Shown here: in pieces, positions 44,877 to 55,499 of the stretch
How the letters are laid out: each line of letters starts with the position of its first letter
Numbering within the stretch: position 1 is the stretch's first letter
Source: Dermanyssus gallinae
Lineage: Eukaryota > Arthropoda > Arachnida > Mesostigmata > Dermanyssidae
Reading direction: 5' to 3'
Length of the DNA stretch: 64,000 nt
Assembly (NCBI GenBank): GCA_003439945.1
Contig: QVRM01005493.1
Span: forward strand, 1-64,000
Translations under genes and position numbers: made by a program
Notes under the pieces: model-generated
What the model saw: the letters and a program-made list of their open reading frames with translations, nothing else
Databases searched by the model: none
Told to the model about the DNA's origin: nothing

Positions 44877-45224
44877 ACATATTTGTGCACTGTTTTTCTC
44901 CTGGCTAATAAAAGTCCTCAGTCGTGTGAGGCACGCTGTGATTGTTGTTGTTGTCGTTGTTGTTGTTGTGCTGGGGCGTCTGACCAGCAGAAATAGCAGG
45001 AATATCTCTACTAGTTGTAGCAAACGCTCTAAAGAAGCAGTTGCAGCAGCACCGGCCACTGCCGCAGCAGCAGAAATGACACGTCACGCTCATCCGAAAA
45101 CGAAATGGGGTGGCGTGATGTTGTTTGCGGGCGATGGCCGCCACCGCCGCCACCGCCGCCAAAATAGTTGTCGCGATTTACGCTCGTTTCTGCCGCTTCG
45201 GCCAACAAAGCACCGCTCGTATGA

Positions 45225-45365
45225 CGCCGACGACGACGACGATGAAGGCGACGACAATGCCAACGATGATGATGATGATGAGGGCGATGCTGATGATGGT
45301 GGGGTTGATGACGATGATGATGAGGGCGATGATGATGATGATGATGAGGGTGGTGGTGGTGGCGC
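45225..45365. repeat. (GAC/GAT)n tract
   Basis: GACGATGAT-type repeat; the plus-strand frame reads as a long Asp/Glu run. Confidence 0.95.
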
Positions 45366-45474
45366 CGCTTATGATGACGAAAACCGTGACGGTAACGGTT
45401 TTCTGGCTTTTGCTTGTCGCGCCTGCAGTTGTCGAGATGATGGCGCTCGTTGTGATAGTCGGACGACGTTCGGT

Positions 45475-45600
45475 GGTTGTTGTTGTTGTTGTTGTTGTTT
45501 ATTATTGCTGTTGATCGTTGTTGTTGTTGTTGTTGCTGTTTATGCTGTTTATCGTTGTTGTTGTTGTTTATTATTGCTGTTTATCGTTGTTGTTGTTGGA
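45475..45600. repeat. (GTT)n tract with internal duplication
   Basis: GTT runs separated by two copies of a TTATTATTGCTGTTKATCGTTG-like segment, giving a higher-order repeat. Confidence 0.9.
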
Positions 45601-45839
45601 ATTGGCCTTGTTATTGCTATCGGTAGCACCGTTATGGTTATTGCGATCATCATCATGACAACTATCGACATCTCAAGCAATAGCACCAGTATTCTATCAA
45701 TCCGTACGTTTATCAGTAGCATAGTTGTTGTATTATGACCGCGAAGACGGTCTTTGCTGCTGCTGCTGCTGCCGCCGCTGCCGCTGCTGTTCACAATTAC
45801 TGGTCTTACCGCAATTAGCATAATGACCAACCACTCACG

Positions 45840-45866
45840 ATATCTCTCTCTCTCTCTCTCGCTCTC
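45840..45866. repeat. (TC)n array
   Basis: CT dinucleotide array. Confidence 0.9.
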
Positions 45867-46679
45867 CCTCTGGACACTTTCACTAATGTTTGCGTATATA
45901 GAAATAGCATTTTGGAACCTGGGTGTGTTTTTTTTTTACTGTACACCATTAAGTCGGAGACCGGTCTTACTATAGGCGTCACTGCACCACTTGATCTCTT
46001 CGACCTTTGACCAGAGGCACGCTGCCTCATACATACAAACTCATAGACTTGAATGAACTTGCTCCAGCAAAAACAACGAATAGTCAATGTTGCAACAGCG
46101 GCAGTAACAGCAGATCTAGGTTGCACCACTACCACCACCACCACCACCCTATCCTACACAAGCAACGTAGAGGAACGAACTCGATTCAAGCCGGATTCGA
46201 TCCCACGCTGTTGCCATGGGTAGTCATGGCAACGCTCCCGCTTTTTGTGCCTGCTGCTGCCGCTGTTAATATCCCTGCCGCTGCTGCTGCTGCTGCTATT
46301 AATTGTTTTTTTTCACCAACTTAATAGCATTAATGGCTGACTTACTTTCCTACTTACTATTTGATATTTGATTGTAACTATTGCTGTTGTTGGGATTCAG
46401 GATACCACTGCCAACAGGAATTCAGGCATTTATGTTGTTATTGTTGACACAGTTAACGTTGCGGTTGTTAATGGTTGTTCCTAATGATCATGGCTATCAT
46501 GGTGGTAGCGGCGGTGAGGATAGTAGCGATGTTACAATGATCGTCATCGCCCTCTTCGTCGTCGCTGTTGTTGTAGTTGTACGCCATGGTATGGAGGCAG
46601 TAGCTATCGAAATAACGAAGTGCCACCTCACCCGGCGAACACCCGACCACCGATTGAAGTTGTTACAATTTTTCGACAT

Positions 46680-46797
46680 AGACAACTACGACGACAACGA
46701 CAACAATAACAACAATATAAATTACAGATACGACAACGACGACAACAATGACGACAATAACAACAACACCGACAACAACAACAACAACAACACCGAC

Positions 46798-46831
<34 letters not shown>

Positions 46832-46925
46832 ACAACGACAACAACGACGACAACAACGACGACAACAACAACAACAGCAACAACAACAACAACAACAACA
46901 GCAACAACAACAACGACAACAACAT
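46680..46925. repeat. (AAC/GAC)n tract, ~245 bp
   Basis: The longest trinucleotide tract in the window: AAC with regularly spaced GAC units. It reads as Asn/Asp on plus and Val/Leu or Cys on minus. Confidence 0.95.
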
Positions 46926-47414
46926 GAGCAGCCCCAGCCGCGTGGCAAACATAACGCCGGGCTAGCCCAGCCCGGCAAGTCGAGCCCAGCCCAGCCCAGC
47001 CCAATGGACGCGGCGGTAGCCGTGGTGGCGGCGGCGGCCAGCCAGCGTATCGCCGGTAGGACCGACAGCAGAAGCTGTGGTAGTGCCAGCAGTCGTAGCC
47101 GTAGCAGCCGTTGTCGTTGCTGCTGTTCTTCTTCGACATCCCGTTCGCGGGCATGGACTGTCGCATGGCGGCGGCGGCGGCGGCGCCGCGGTGGGCCCGA
47201 TCGAGGGCCCACAGCCGCCCGCCCGATGATCTGGCCCGCCCCGGCTCGCGCCATCATCGTACGATGGATTCGCCCTTTCCCTAACCAACCCGACGGTCGA
47301 ATGGCGAGCGGGGCATGGTGGTCGGTGGCCGGTGGTGGTGGTGGTGGTGGAAGGGCTAGGCTGGTCTGGCGTTCTTTCTCCGGCCCTCCCTCTGTCTCAA
47401 GCTCTCCCTCCCCC

Positions 47415-47480
47415 TTCTATCTCTCTCTCTCTCGTCGCTCGCTCTCTCTATCTATCTATATCTCTCTCTCGCCCTGTCCC
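47415..47480. repeat. (TC)n / CTAT arrays
   Basis: Compound pyrimidine array, typical of 5' regions but not diagnostic. Confidence 0.85.
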
Positions 47481-47869
47481 TTGCTCTCGCTGTACTGGCG
47501 CCGCTGCTCTGTTCTATTCAGACACGACAGACTGTCTGCGTGTCTGCCTGCCTGTCGCTGTGTTGCGCTCGCACGCACGAGCCTCAACGTCAACTACAAT
47601 CGCAAAGCCACCTGCTACTGTTGCAGCTGCTGTCGCTGTCGTCATCATCGTCATCGTCGTCGTCGCCGCCGCCGTTTCTGCTACTATTCATATCCTTGTG
47701 GTTGGTTGTAGTTCGTTCTGTTGTTGATGCTGATACAGCTGCTTCTGCTTCCGCTGCTGCTGCTGCTGCAGCCGGTGACAATGCTGCTGCTGATGATAAA
47801 CAGTAGCCACAAACGACGAACCCTTTCTCCTGCCTGATCTCCTCCCCTCGTCCTCCTCGTTGTCATTGT

Positions 47870-47975
47870 GGTGGTGCTGGTGTTGTTGTTGGTATTGTTG
47901 TTGTGTTGTTGTTGTTGTTGCTGTTGTGGGACTTGTTGTTGTTACCCTTGCTGTTGTTGTTGTTGTTGATGATCG
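47870..47975. repeat. (GTT)n tract
   Basis: Imperfect GTT/GGT/GCT repeat. Confidence 0.9.
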
Positions 47976-48618
47976 TGTTGTCGTTGTGGGTCTCTCCGCC
48001 GGCCTCGCCTGGCGGCGCGCTCTGCTCACGTCAGAACAGTGGTGACACCGGCGGCGGCGGGAACAGTGGTAGCGGGCTCTCTCTATCCGGTGTTCAGGAC
48101 GCGGCAGCATTACGGTCGAACGTGGTGAGACTGTCGAACGTGGTGAGACTGTCGTCGTCGTCGTCGTTCCTGCAGCCCCGGACTTGCCCTGCTTGTGCCA
48201 AAAGCCGTCATCGTCGTGTTGGCACATCGTAGTGCGCACACATTTCGGCTGTGGGAGAAACCGCAACAACAACAACAAGCAGTAACAACAACGCCAACGA
48301 CAAGCATCAACAACAATAGTAGCAGTACTGACAGCAGTAGTAACAACAACAACAGCACGCGACACAAAGTTCGACTGACTGAAAGAGAGTGTTCACGTCA
48401 CGAACGGAAGAAAGCGGCTCTCTTCCCTTCCATCGGATCACGGCCGAGTGAGCACGCTGCGCCTCCATCCACCATCACCCCTCGGTGAAGGACCACCACC
48501 ACCTCCACCTCCACCGCCGCTGCTGCTGCTGCTGCTGCTGAACGACCTCTATCTGTGTGTCCGTCTGCCGAAGACGGCGATTACTACCGAAGCCACGACT
48601 CGTCTCCTGCCACTACCA

Positions 48619-48660
48619 TATATAAGTTGGTCCACACGCACCGGCCCTGTGCAGATCAGA
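48619..48660 (+). promoter_or_regulatory. candidate TATA-box core promoter
   Basis: TATATAAG at 48619-48626, followed 25-38 bp later by initiator-like CAGATCAGATG, at the right edge of the GC-rich block. This fits the geometry of an arthropod core promoter. AT-rich TA arrays are common here, so the match may be chance. The nearest plus-strand gene is the LRR gene (from about 52 kb). Confidence 0.25.
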
Positions 48661-48727
48661 TGAGATCACGTTTCTGGCTGTTGACAGGCAGTCTGGCCTT
48701 ACCCGCCACTCAGGACTACAAGTTCTG

Positions 48728-48755
48728 CTAGTAGTAGTAGTAGTAGTAGTAGTAA
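48728..48755. repeat. (TAG)n array
   Basis: Nine to ten TAG units. Confidence 0.95.
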
Positions 48756-48759
48756 AGAG

Positions 48760-49840
48760 TTCTCGCGAGGAAAACGCCACCAGCCTCTATCTCCGTCACA
48801 GCAGCAGCAGCGGGTTGCCGGTATTTAGATACTGACTGATACGCTCAAACACACACAAGCGGATGTGCCAGGGGACACACACGGATGTGCTTAAGTAGGG
48901 GGTGCGATCCTGTGCAAGCTGCATGTCTTGTTATCTACGCGCCGCCGCCGCCGCCGCTATTGCTGTTGTTGTTTTTTGTTGTCGTCGTTCGTTATAGTTG
49001 CCATTGGGGTTGTCTTTGCAGTTGTAGCTGCTGCCACTGCTGGGGTTGTATTCGTCGCTGTTGTCCGTGTTGTTGTGGTTGTTGTTGTTGTTGATGTAGT
49101 TGTTGTTGTTACCTTCGTTCGTTGTGGTCGAGACAGCACGGCAGCGTGACTAGTGGAGCAGTGAAGTCGTTGAAAGTTGCAGTCACTGTTGTTACTACAG
49201 CCTGTTACACCGTTACAGCCGTTACACCGTTAGCCGTTACGATCCTGGATAGGATCATCTTTGTGCAAAATCCTCGATGTCACGTGCGAGCGTCTTTGAT
49301 CCATCCGTCTGAAGACAAAGCGACTACTTCTACGAATAGCTTTAAGAACAAAATCACTACAACGACGCCGACGACGACTGAAAGATCGACCAACACTGCG
49401 AGTGCTGATAGAGTGAGGGTGAAAGACGTTTTGTCAGACATCGTGAGATGCTCGGAGTGCAAACACGTGAGTGCAGACCTAAGCACATACACACCTCTCC
49501 TGGCACAGTTGGGGCATGCGCCGGTGCACGAACAATCGGAGCTGCGTTGCCCTGTGTTTTAGCTACACGTTGTGAGCCAATCGGCTTCATCTGTCGTTAG
49601 ACATTGCGCGCTGTTTGTATCATCTAGATTGTTTTACTTTTGTTGCTAACTGTGTGGGGTGACTGTTTGCACTTGAATTGCTGCATTATCTGAATACCAT
49701 GTCGGATCCTACGACTTCATAGACACATTCCTTATAGAAGCAAACGGAATAGCGCAAACCTAGTCGGTGTCCATTACGTAGTCGTAAAACCGGCCACGTG
49801 TAGTGCTGTCAAACATTAAGCAAGCACCATCAGCGCACTT
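48760..49840. other. unassigned DNA, GTT-rich left part
   Basis: (CCG)n at about 48942-48957 and GTT-rich sequence to 49115. A GTTACACCGTTACAGCC-type short tandem repeat lies near 49199-49240. The 146-codon plus-strand frame 49122-49562 is non-repetitive but matches nothing I recognise. Confidence 0.3.
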
Positions 49841-49841
49841 G

Positions 49842-49863
49842 TATATATATATATATATATATA
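49842..49863. repeat. (TA)n microsatellite
   Basis: TA array adjoining a mariner-like terminus. Confidence 0.95.
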
Positions 49864-50226
49864 CGAGAGCGCACCAAAAATTTCTGCTACATATAAAAAA
49901 AAACATTTATTTAATCTTCTAAAGTGTTTAAATTAGCTCCCGTCCGCTGCAATGCACTTGTGCGCCCTTCGAACGCGTCTTTCGGAGTCGAGTTAAGTCG
50001 ATCCTGCGAATTCCTCTTTGCCTCGTCTATAATCTCGAAACGTTGTCTATTTGATTTTTGTTCATCCGTGGGAAGAGGACACGTCGTGATGGAAGATTCA
50101 AGAGCTGTTTGTCCAGAGTTCAGACCTCTTGCGCCGGACATGCTCGCGCGCAATCTTGTCGAAATTTTGCTAGGGCACATTCCCTACTGACCATAGAGTG
50201 CCAAGTGGCAGGAAATTTGTGATAGA
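49864..50226 (-). mobile_element. internally deleted mariner-like element
   Basis: The left terminus CGAGAGCGCACCAAAAATTT directly follows TA. A degraded inverted match (AGTGGCAGGAAATTTGTGAT) lies near 50204-50223. Between them the minus strand reads FEIIDEAKRNSQDRLNSTPK then DAFEG. After a frameshift it continues LAADGS-stop-FKHFRRLN, resembling the carboxyl end of mariner transposases. The N-terminal and catalytic regions are absent, so this is a non-autonomous remnant of about 360 bp. Confidence 0.45.
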
Positions 50227-51160
50227 GAATGCCTTTGTAGCCGGCAAACAAACGGCCAAAAGACAGGACAGCGGTTGACGCTGTCATGCAGGTGCCGCTC
50301 GCCGCCGGTCACCGGCGCTCACTGCCGGCTGGGCAGAAGAACGTCATGGGGACCAAATTCCGACACGCCCCTTCTCCTCCTTCGCGACCATTTTCTGAGA
50401 CTGACTCAGACTCCCTTTCCCTTTTGCGCTTGCCTAGACTCTTTCCATCCTAAGCGCTGCAGTTTCCCCTTGCCTCGAACAATGTCTCGGCGAAGCATTT
50501 GAGTCACCTCACCAACGAGGTAGCCGCCGGTGAGGTACATGCCCCTCCAGATAGTGCGGCCACGTCGCGCGGCGGCGAATATTCTCGTATGTTCGTTCGA
50601 TCTGTCCTGCGTGTTTTAAATATATCTCTCTGTGTGCGTTTTGTCACAGTCAAATCTCGTTCATAAAACGGACACTTCACTTGATGATCTCTCGTTCTCT
50701 CGCTCTTGCTTTATGTCCTTGTCGCCACACAGCCTCTGTGTCTCTGCTGGCAAGTTGAAGTTGCCCTTTTCCTGATTCACTTACGAGACCTCACTGCACC
50801 TCTTTCCGCTGTCGGTCGTGTGCCACCACGACTACGACGAGCAGAATTCTCAGCGTTCCAATAATCCGGCTCCCAGTCGAGGTCGAAGGGTTCGAAGGGG
50901 ACTTTCTTCGAAGGCGGCCGCCATCACTAGCAGGGCCGCTCCGTCTGACGCATGCTCAGTTTCCATAGAGTCTACGAATAGTAGGCTCATTTAAACAAAA
51001 GCTCCACCCGCGGCTGGCCGGTGCTTCTGTCATCTCGTCACTGAATATCTTTATGGTTCTGGTTGATGTTGGCTGATGCTGAGATCGTTGTTGTAATCAT
51101 TGTTGTTGCTGTCGCCATGCTTATTCTGGCACACATAAGTGAATATTCGTGAAAAAACTG
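50227..51160. other. unassigned DNA
   Basis: Moderately GC-rich; no recognised gene. A CT-rich tract lies near 50687-50712. Confidence 0.35.
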
Positions 51161-51163
51161 CTG

Positions 51164-51604
51164 CTAAAGGTCCACTCGCCATTTGGCCACCTCGCTCTCG
51201 GATTCAATCAGGCGGGCATGTAATTCTTCTTCTTGGGATCTTTCGGTTACTAAATTGGTGCGCCTCCAATGTTCGAGTCCAACAGTTACCCCCATCTCAG
51301 CGATAGCAACAACGCTCTCTGCCGGTTCCCGTCGTGGCCCGTCTGTGACCACCACGTGCGCATTTGAAGGACCCTCAACAATACCGTCGATTCGGAGAAC
51401 AAAGGACGTCAACAATCGGCACACCACTTTGCTGATTGTGGTGTTTGGTGCCAAAGCACTCTTATCGCTCTGCGCCTGCACCTGAGGCAGGTTGAGTTCT
51501 GCCCCTCCAGTGACAGCAGTGGTTGTCGTTACTTCACACTGTCTGCCCTGTTTCTGTATGTGCTCAAAATTCGGTGTTGTTGATGTTGTTGTTTTTTGTG
51601 CCAT
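51164..51604 (-). CDS. unidentified 146-residue open frame
   Basis: A minus-strand frame beginning MAQKTTTSTTPNFEH and ending ESEVAKWRVDL-stop. It is not repeat-derived and has mixed, soluble-protein composition with a Thr-rich start. No motif, signal peptide or membrane segment is seen. The start codon has G at +4, but an A-rich leader made by an adjacent T-run on plus. It could be an exon of a divergent gene, a gag-like transposon fragment or chance. The LRR candidate exon begins about 430 bp to the right on the other strand. Confidence 0.25.
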   Translation of the reverse strand: MAQKTTTSTTPNFEHIQKQGRQCEVTTTTAVTGGAELNLPQVQAQSDKSALAPNTTISKVVCRLLTSFVLRIDGIVEGPSNAHVVVTDGPRREPAESVVAIAEMGVTVGLEHWRRTNLVTERSQEEELHARLIESESEVAKWRVDL

Positions 51605-52039
51605 TTACTTTTTTTTGGCATATTTAGTTAGCATGTGCTTCTATACGCTTATCAAGCACTGTAAACGTCAATCGAGGTTCTGTACATAACCAATTATTCG
51701 CCCATCTGAATTCTGAATATTCGCCGCGGGCTAGAGAGTTTGGTTTTGTTGTTGTGATATTCAGCGTCTGTGGTTACACGTCTGTGGCGGCTGGGGGAAG
51801 GTCACATCAACGTGAAGAGAAGGGAGAAGGGGGGAATCTCGGTGTTTCCGCTAATGCATCTTACTGATCTTGCTGCTGCTGTTGCTGTTGTTTGTTTGTT
51901 TGTTTATTCTTGGTTTCGTGGACTCTTCGCGTGCTCCCTCACGTGGGTACGCGTGCGTGTGCGGGCGGGCTTCTGTTCCCTTCTCCAGCGATGCGCGCTC
52001 TCATTTCGACGGCCCTGTGCGGCACTTTGCTCGCAGTGA

Positions 52040-52243
52040 CGACACTATCGATCACTAGCGTACGCGCCACTAGCATTCTCGGTCCTGTGCGAGCTGCGTG
52101 AGGAAGACGGCCTTCAATGTGAGTGCAGGGACAGCGAGGCGAACTGTGAGGTCACGAAGCCTTTGGTTGCCTTCGGCCCCGTCGCCCACCGGAGTCACGC
52201 GCCGCCTGTCGAAACTGCTAAACGACGTCGAGACGCTCGTACG
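52040..52243 (+). CDS. candidate LRR-gene exon with Cys-rich LRRNT-like motif
   Basis: The frame ending at the consensus donor ACG/GTAAGTG (exon end 52243, phase 0) encodes LCELREEDGLQCECRDSEAN then CEVTKPLV. The C-x9-C-x-C-x6-C spacing resembles an LRR N-terminal cap. The next LRR exon (60728) starts in phase 0, so they can be joined in frame. Problem: this frame is closed by a TGA at 52037 and contains no ATG. A good signal-peptide-like start, MRALISTALCGTLLAVTT (from 51991, just after a strong pyrimidine-AG), lies in another frame that ends at 52101. Either an unseen short upstream intron with acceptor near 52058 or 52073, a 1-base assembly error, or a broken gene would explain this. Confidence 0.4.
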
Positions 52244-52299
52244 GTAAGTGTTCATTTACTACTATTGATTGCGATGCGCTTCAGTAGATATCTGAACTA

Positions 52300-52492
52300 A
52301 TCCCCCGCCCCCCCCCCCCATATTTACCGCGGTCGCTGCGTCTCCTCTACTCGTATCCATCTGTGTGCGCCACTTGTATGTACTGCCGATGCGAAGAGGT
52401 GGCGCACGTGTCTTAGACACCGGCGGCTCCTGAGCGCACCGAATAGCCCACCTCAGGATTACACCTCCACCAGAAAACCTTCTATTTTCTTA
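52300..52492. other. intron 1 start of the candidate gene model; poly-C tract
   Basis: C-rich run at about 52301-52319. No other feature. Confidence 0.3.
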
Positions 52493-52640
52493 TGGGAGGT
52501 TTCGAGAATGCATGATGCACATGCGTCACTACCAGCCTACGTAACTAGTGTGGAACTCACATACCCACTAAACCCGGCTTCCTCCCCCTCCCCCTCGCCC
52601 CCCCCCCAGGCTCGGTATTGCTTTGGCATTACTTTGAATC
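52493..52640 (-). mobile_element. retroposon family F (copy 2)
   Basis: Reverse-oriented relative of 36375-36542. Shared blocks include CATGATGCACATGCG, CACTAAACCCGG and GGCTCGGTATTGCTTTGG (plus-strand words). It carries a poly-C expansion in the middle. No target duplication was found, so it is older. Confidence 0.75.
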
Positions 52641-53268
52641 TATTAGACAACCTGGAGGGCCGGCAGCATCTGCAGGTGGACCTGGGTCACCCCACTCCAG
52701 CCACCCGTGGCTGGTGTCTAATTAATAACTAGCCACTGTAGTAAGACTTGTAAAACATCTGCGGGGATTGATAGCTGAGCTAACCAACGACACTGAGAGC
52801 AGGGACTATGGAGGCCAACAGGGACAAACTATCTTTTAGTTACAGTTACATCAGTCGACCGCGATCACCGCTCTAACATTGACCATAGTGGTCTGAGCCT
52901 ATTCAGCCACAACACATCCGTGCGTCTAGGAAAATGGATGGCCAACTGGCAATCCCGCTTCAATCATTTACCTCGCTATAAATATCCGCCATCGAGAGAA
53001 TAGGCAAAAACACAAAACTCACTGTATAAATCGCATGACACTGCTTCTTTGACACGACGCTTGTTTTCCTGATTTGCACCATGTAAGAACATTTTACAAA
53101 TTTACTATAGAGCTAGAGGTACTCGTATACTGTAAACGTGAGGACAGCGCTTATAGCATATATGTATGCGTACTCGAACATGTGAATTCTAGCTATAGCT
53201 GTAGTTTAAGGCTGCTGGATCAAAAAAAAATCTGGCCTTTATTCTGCTGTTTTTCGATTTTTTTGGGC
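52641..53268. other. unassigned intronic/intergenic DNA
   Basis: No feature recognised. Confidence 0.35.
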
Positions 53269-53300
<32 letters not shown>

Positions 53301-53306
53301 TATACG
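53269..53306. repeat. (TA)n microsatellite
   Basis: TA array with one TACATA interruption. Confidence 0.95.
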
Positions 53307-54308
53307 TCGTTTTTACTACCTGTTTACAGTAAGCTAGCTTTTTAATTGGTGATTTAACAAAGTACGCTTATGCACGCAGATAGTAATGTTTTAAAATTCT
53401 CACACTTTGTGCTTGCCCTTCAATATAGTAGAATATACCGGTACCACAGAGCCAGTTATATATGCCCACAAGTACACGTGTCTATCGACACTTCCACATG
53501 TATGTCTATCTCTAGCATCTATGCACTTAAGTGCAGAGCACACGCATATACTTGGATACTGTCGGGTTAGTAGAACTTTTTTTAGCAGGCCTCTTTATAT
53601 CATACAAGACCCTGTGGGAGCTAAGGTCGCGGGCCGGACTAAGTTCCTAGCAAACGAAGACAGGCGGTTGAAATAGCGGCTTGAAATCTGCTGTCCGAAT
53701 GATCGAGCGTTTAAACATGGATAATGTGGGATACGCACAGTTTGCTGTAGCTGCGAACCGTGGACAAGGGACTGTGACCCGGACGTCTGTGACGGGCTTT
53801 GGCTGCACAATTATAGAAAAGTTTGTGAATATTTGAGCCAAACGGAATGAGACTGTTTATTCACTTTCCCTTAAATTATTAATAGGTAGATGTCGCCGCA
53901 TATGTGCATAGGCGATATAGGACTCTCTACATGATTGACTGATTTAAAAAAAAAACATATTTTAAGCCTTATCTACGCGATTATAGACAAGTTAGTGAAT
54001 ATTGCAGCCAAACGGAATTAACCCGTTTACTCACTTTGAGTTTTCCTTAAAATATTAATAAGTAGATATCGCCGCAGTCGCGTATTTTTGCATATGTTAT
54101 CAGTAACCCTCTACACGGCCAACTGAACATACATTTTGGAATTAATTCTAATTACGTTAGTTAGGATAGTTCTCTGTTTATCTCATCGCGGCTGTAAATT
54201 AGAGACTTTGTGAGAGTTTACACAATATAACGTAATAGGGAAGGCGGGTGGTGGTGGTAATGCATCGCTTCTCTTTTGTTGTGGCATCTGCGCTCCCTGT
54301 TTGTTTTG
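53307..54308. other. unassigned DNA with a direct duplication
   Basis: Segments near 53811-53945 and 53980-54120 resemble each other (GTGAATATTKNAGCCAAACGG, AATATTAATARGTAGAT and CGCCGCA words). This indicates a diverged direct repeat about 170 bp apart. No gene recognised. Confidence 0.5.
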
Positions 54309-54465
54309 TTCGATCATGGACATGGATTATAATCCACTTCGGCTTTCATCTTGTCTAAATTGGAAATCGAGAAAACCAATTTAAGAGTGGCCGGTTCAGG
54401 TCTTGAACTCTCGACCTCTCGAACGCTAGGTAATGGCTTTGCTACTAAGCCACCTTGCTCGGTGG
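54309..54465 (-). mobile_element. tRNA-derived SINE, family B (copy 5)
   Basis: Reverse-oriented, with AACCAATTTAAGAGTGGCCG, a degraded B box (CTTGAACTCTCGACC on plus) and the head end GCTACTAAGCCACCTTGCTC, which mirrors the 62485 head. Confidence 0.75.
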
Positions 54466-54737
54466 TGCCACATCGTCAAGCAGTGTTTCGTAAGCGATAA
54501 GCGAGCCTAGTTGTCAGAGTTTTTCCGACGAAAACAAGGTAGAGCGAACTAAATAATCGTGCCTAAGATTTTCCGCATCACCAAAGTGCCGTCACACGTT
54601 CGACTCAACCAGCACCTAAGGGATATCGAGCCTCGGTGCGAATCTGCCGCAACTACGGAAGAAGCGATGTTACCCGTTATACAGGCGGCCAACAATCTCC
54701 TGTTCCAATGATTATTGTTTAAGAGGCCTAGACGCGG

Positions 54738-54763
54738 ATATATATATATATATATATATATAT
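54738..54763. repeat. (TA)n microsatellite
   Basis: TA array abutting family-C copy 3. Confidence 0.95.
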
Positions 54764-54915
54764 TTTAGAGGACCGTCTTCTCCGGACGGCAAATTTATTT
54801 AAGTTTAATAATTCCTCATTGAGCTTGAAATTTCCATTATTACATAAATTCAAACAATTATTACTATTCATGTAATTTTGCAGAAAAGGCTATCGCCCGT
54901 GTCTGCGTGTGTTTG
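54764..54915 (-). repeat. short interspersed repeat, family C (copy 3)
   Basis: Reverse-oriented. It has GGACCGTCTTCTCCGGACGG at the left and GAAAAGGCTATCGCCCGTG at the right, matching copy 1. A second TA array begins about 50 bp to the right (54967). Confidence 0.65.
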
Positions 54916-55499
54916 TTAGCACTTTAGAGTGGACAATTATCTCCGCGCAAACATGTTGTCACGTCATATATATATATATACACTGAAAATATTTAATGGC
55001 ACTTCTCTGAAGTGTGTTCTTAGCATACTTTAAAGTGCTTAAGTGGCTCTTTAGGAGTTAGACTCGAAACCTGCTACGTTCTAGCGATATCCGTAGATCA
55101 CACAATTGTGTAGTCTATTCAAAATGTTCTATCCAGTCGTTCCATATAGGCATCTACACGTTCCCCGAGACACAGTCATTGCCCGATCGCATCCGACGGG
55201 TTGTCTTTACAACCACCCACGGCGTAAACTTAATTGATTTGACGTTGTTGGCGTTGCCTGCGGATGTTCAAACGTTTCTAGGTTGGGTGCAACTAAACAT
55301 GTCTTAACTTTTAGTGATAGTTGTCCGTCAGCAGTCGTAATGTTCGAAGTTGTGAGTCCTGCTAAATACCTGCAGCCAAGGCTGCTTAAAGGTGTTCCAC
55401 GGGGATTGTCTAAACCCCGCCATACGCATTCTTGGTGCGTGGAGCCTGCGATCTTTAGGAACCAAATTAGGGATGTTGAGTGGCCGACTGAGTGAACTG

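Larger units (their letters stand above)
44940..48600. other. trinucleotide-repeat-dense, GC/CpG-rich block
   Basis: This 3.7-kb stretch is far richer in GC, CpG and triplet repeats than its flanks. It holds GTT, GAC/GAT, AAC, GGC and CCG tracts, several CT arrays, a GGTGGTGGT run and a CCGCCGCCG run. It carries more than 20 long open frames on both strands, all made of homopolymeric Asp, Asn, Cys, Leu, Val, Gly, Pro or Arg. None is credible as a protein. It could be a promoter or 5'-exon region of a developmental-type gene, but no transcript can be defined. Confidence 0.4.

Noticed and set aside
44926..45738. 270-codon plus-strand open frame with long Asp/Glu and Cys/Leu/Val runs
   Set aside because: It is a direct translation of GAC/GAT and GTT repeats with no domain, and equally long frames overlap it on the other strand and phases.
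46381..46965. 194-codon frame ending in poly-Asn/Asp
   Set aside because: Encoded by the AAC/GAC tract; the antisense frame is poly-Val/Leu. No evidence of a real protein.
47688..48365. 225-codon minus-strand Thr/Gln/Arg-rich frame
   Set aside because: Composition follows CAA/CAC/CGG triplets and overlapping frames are equally open.
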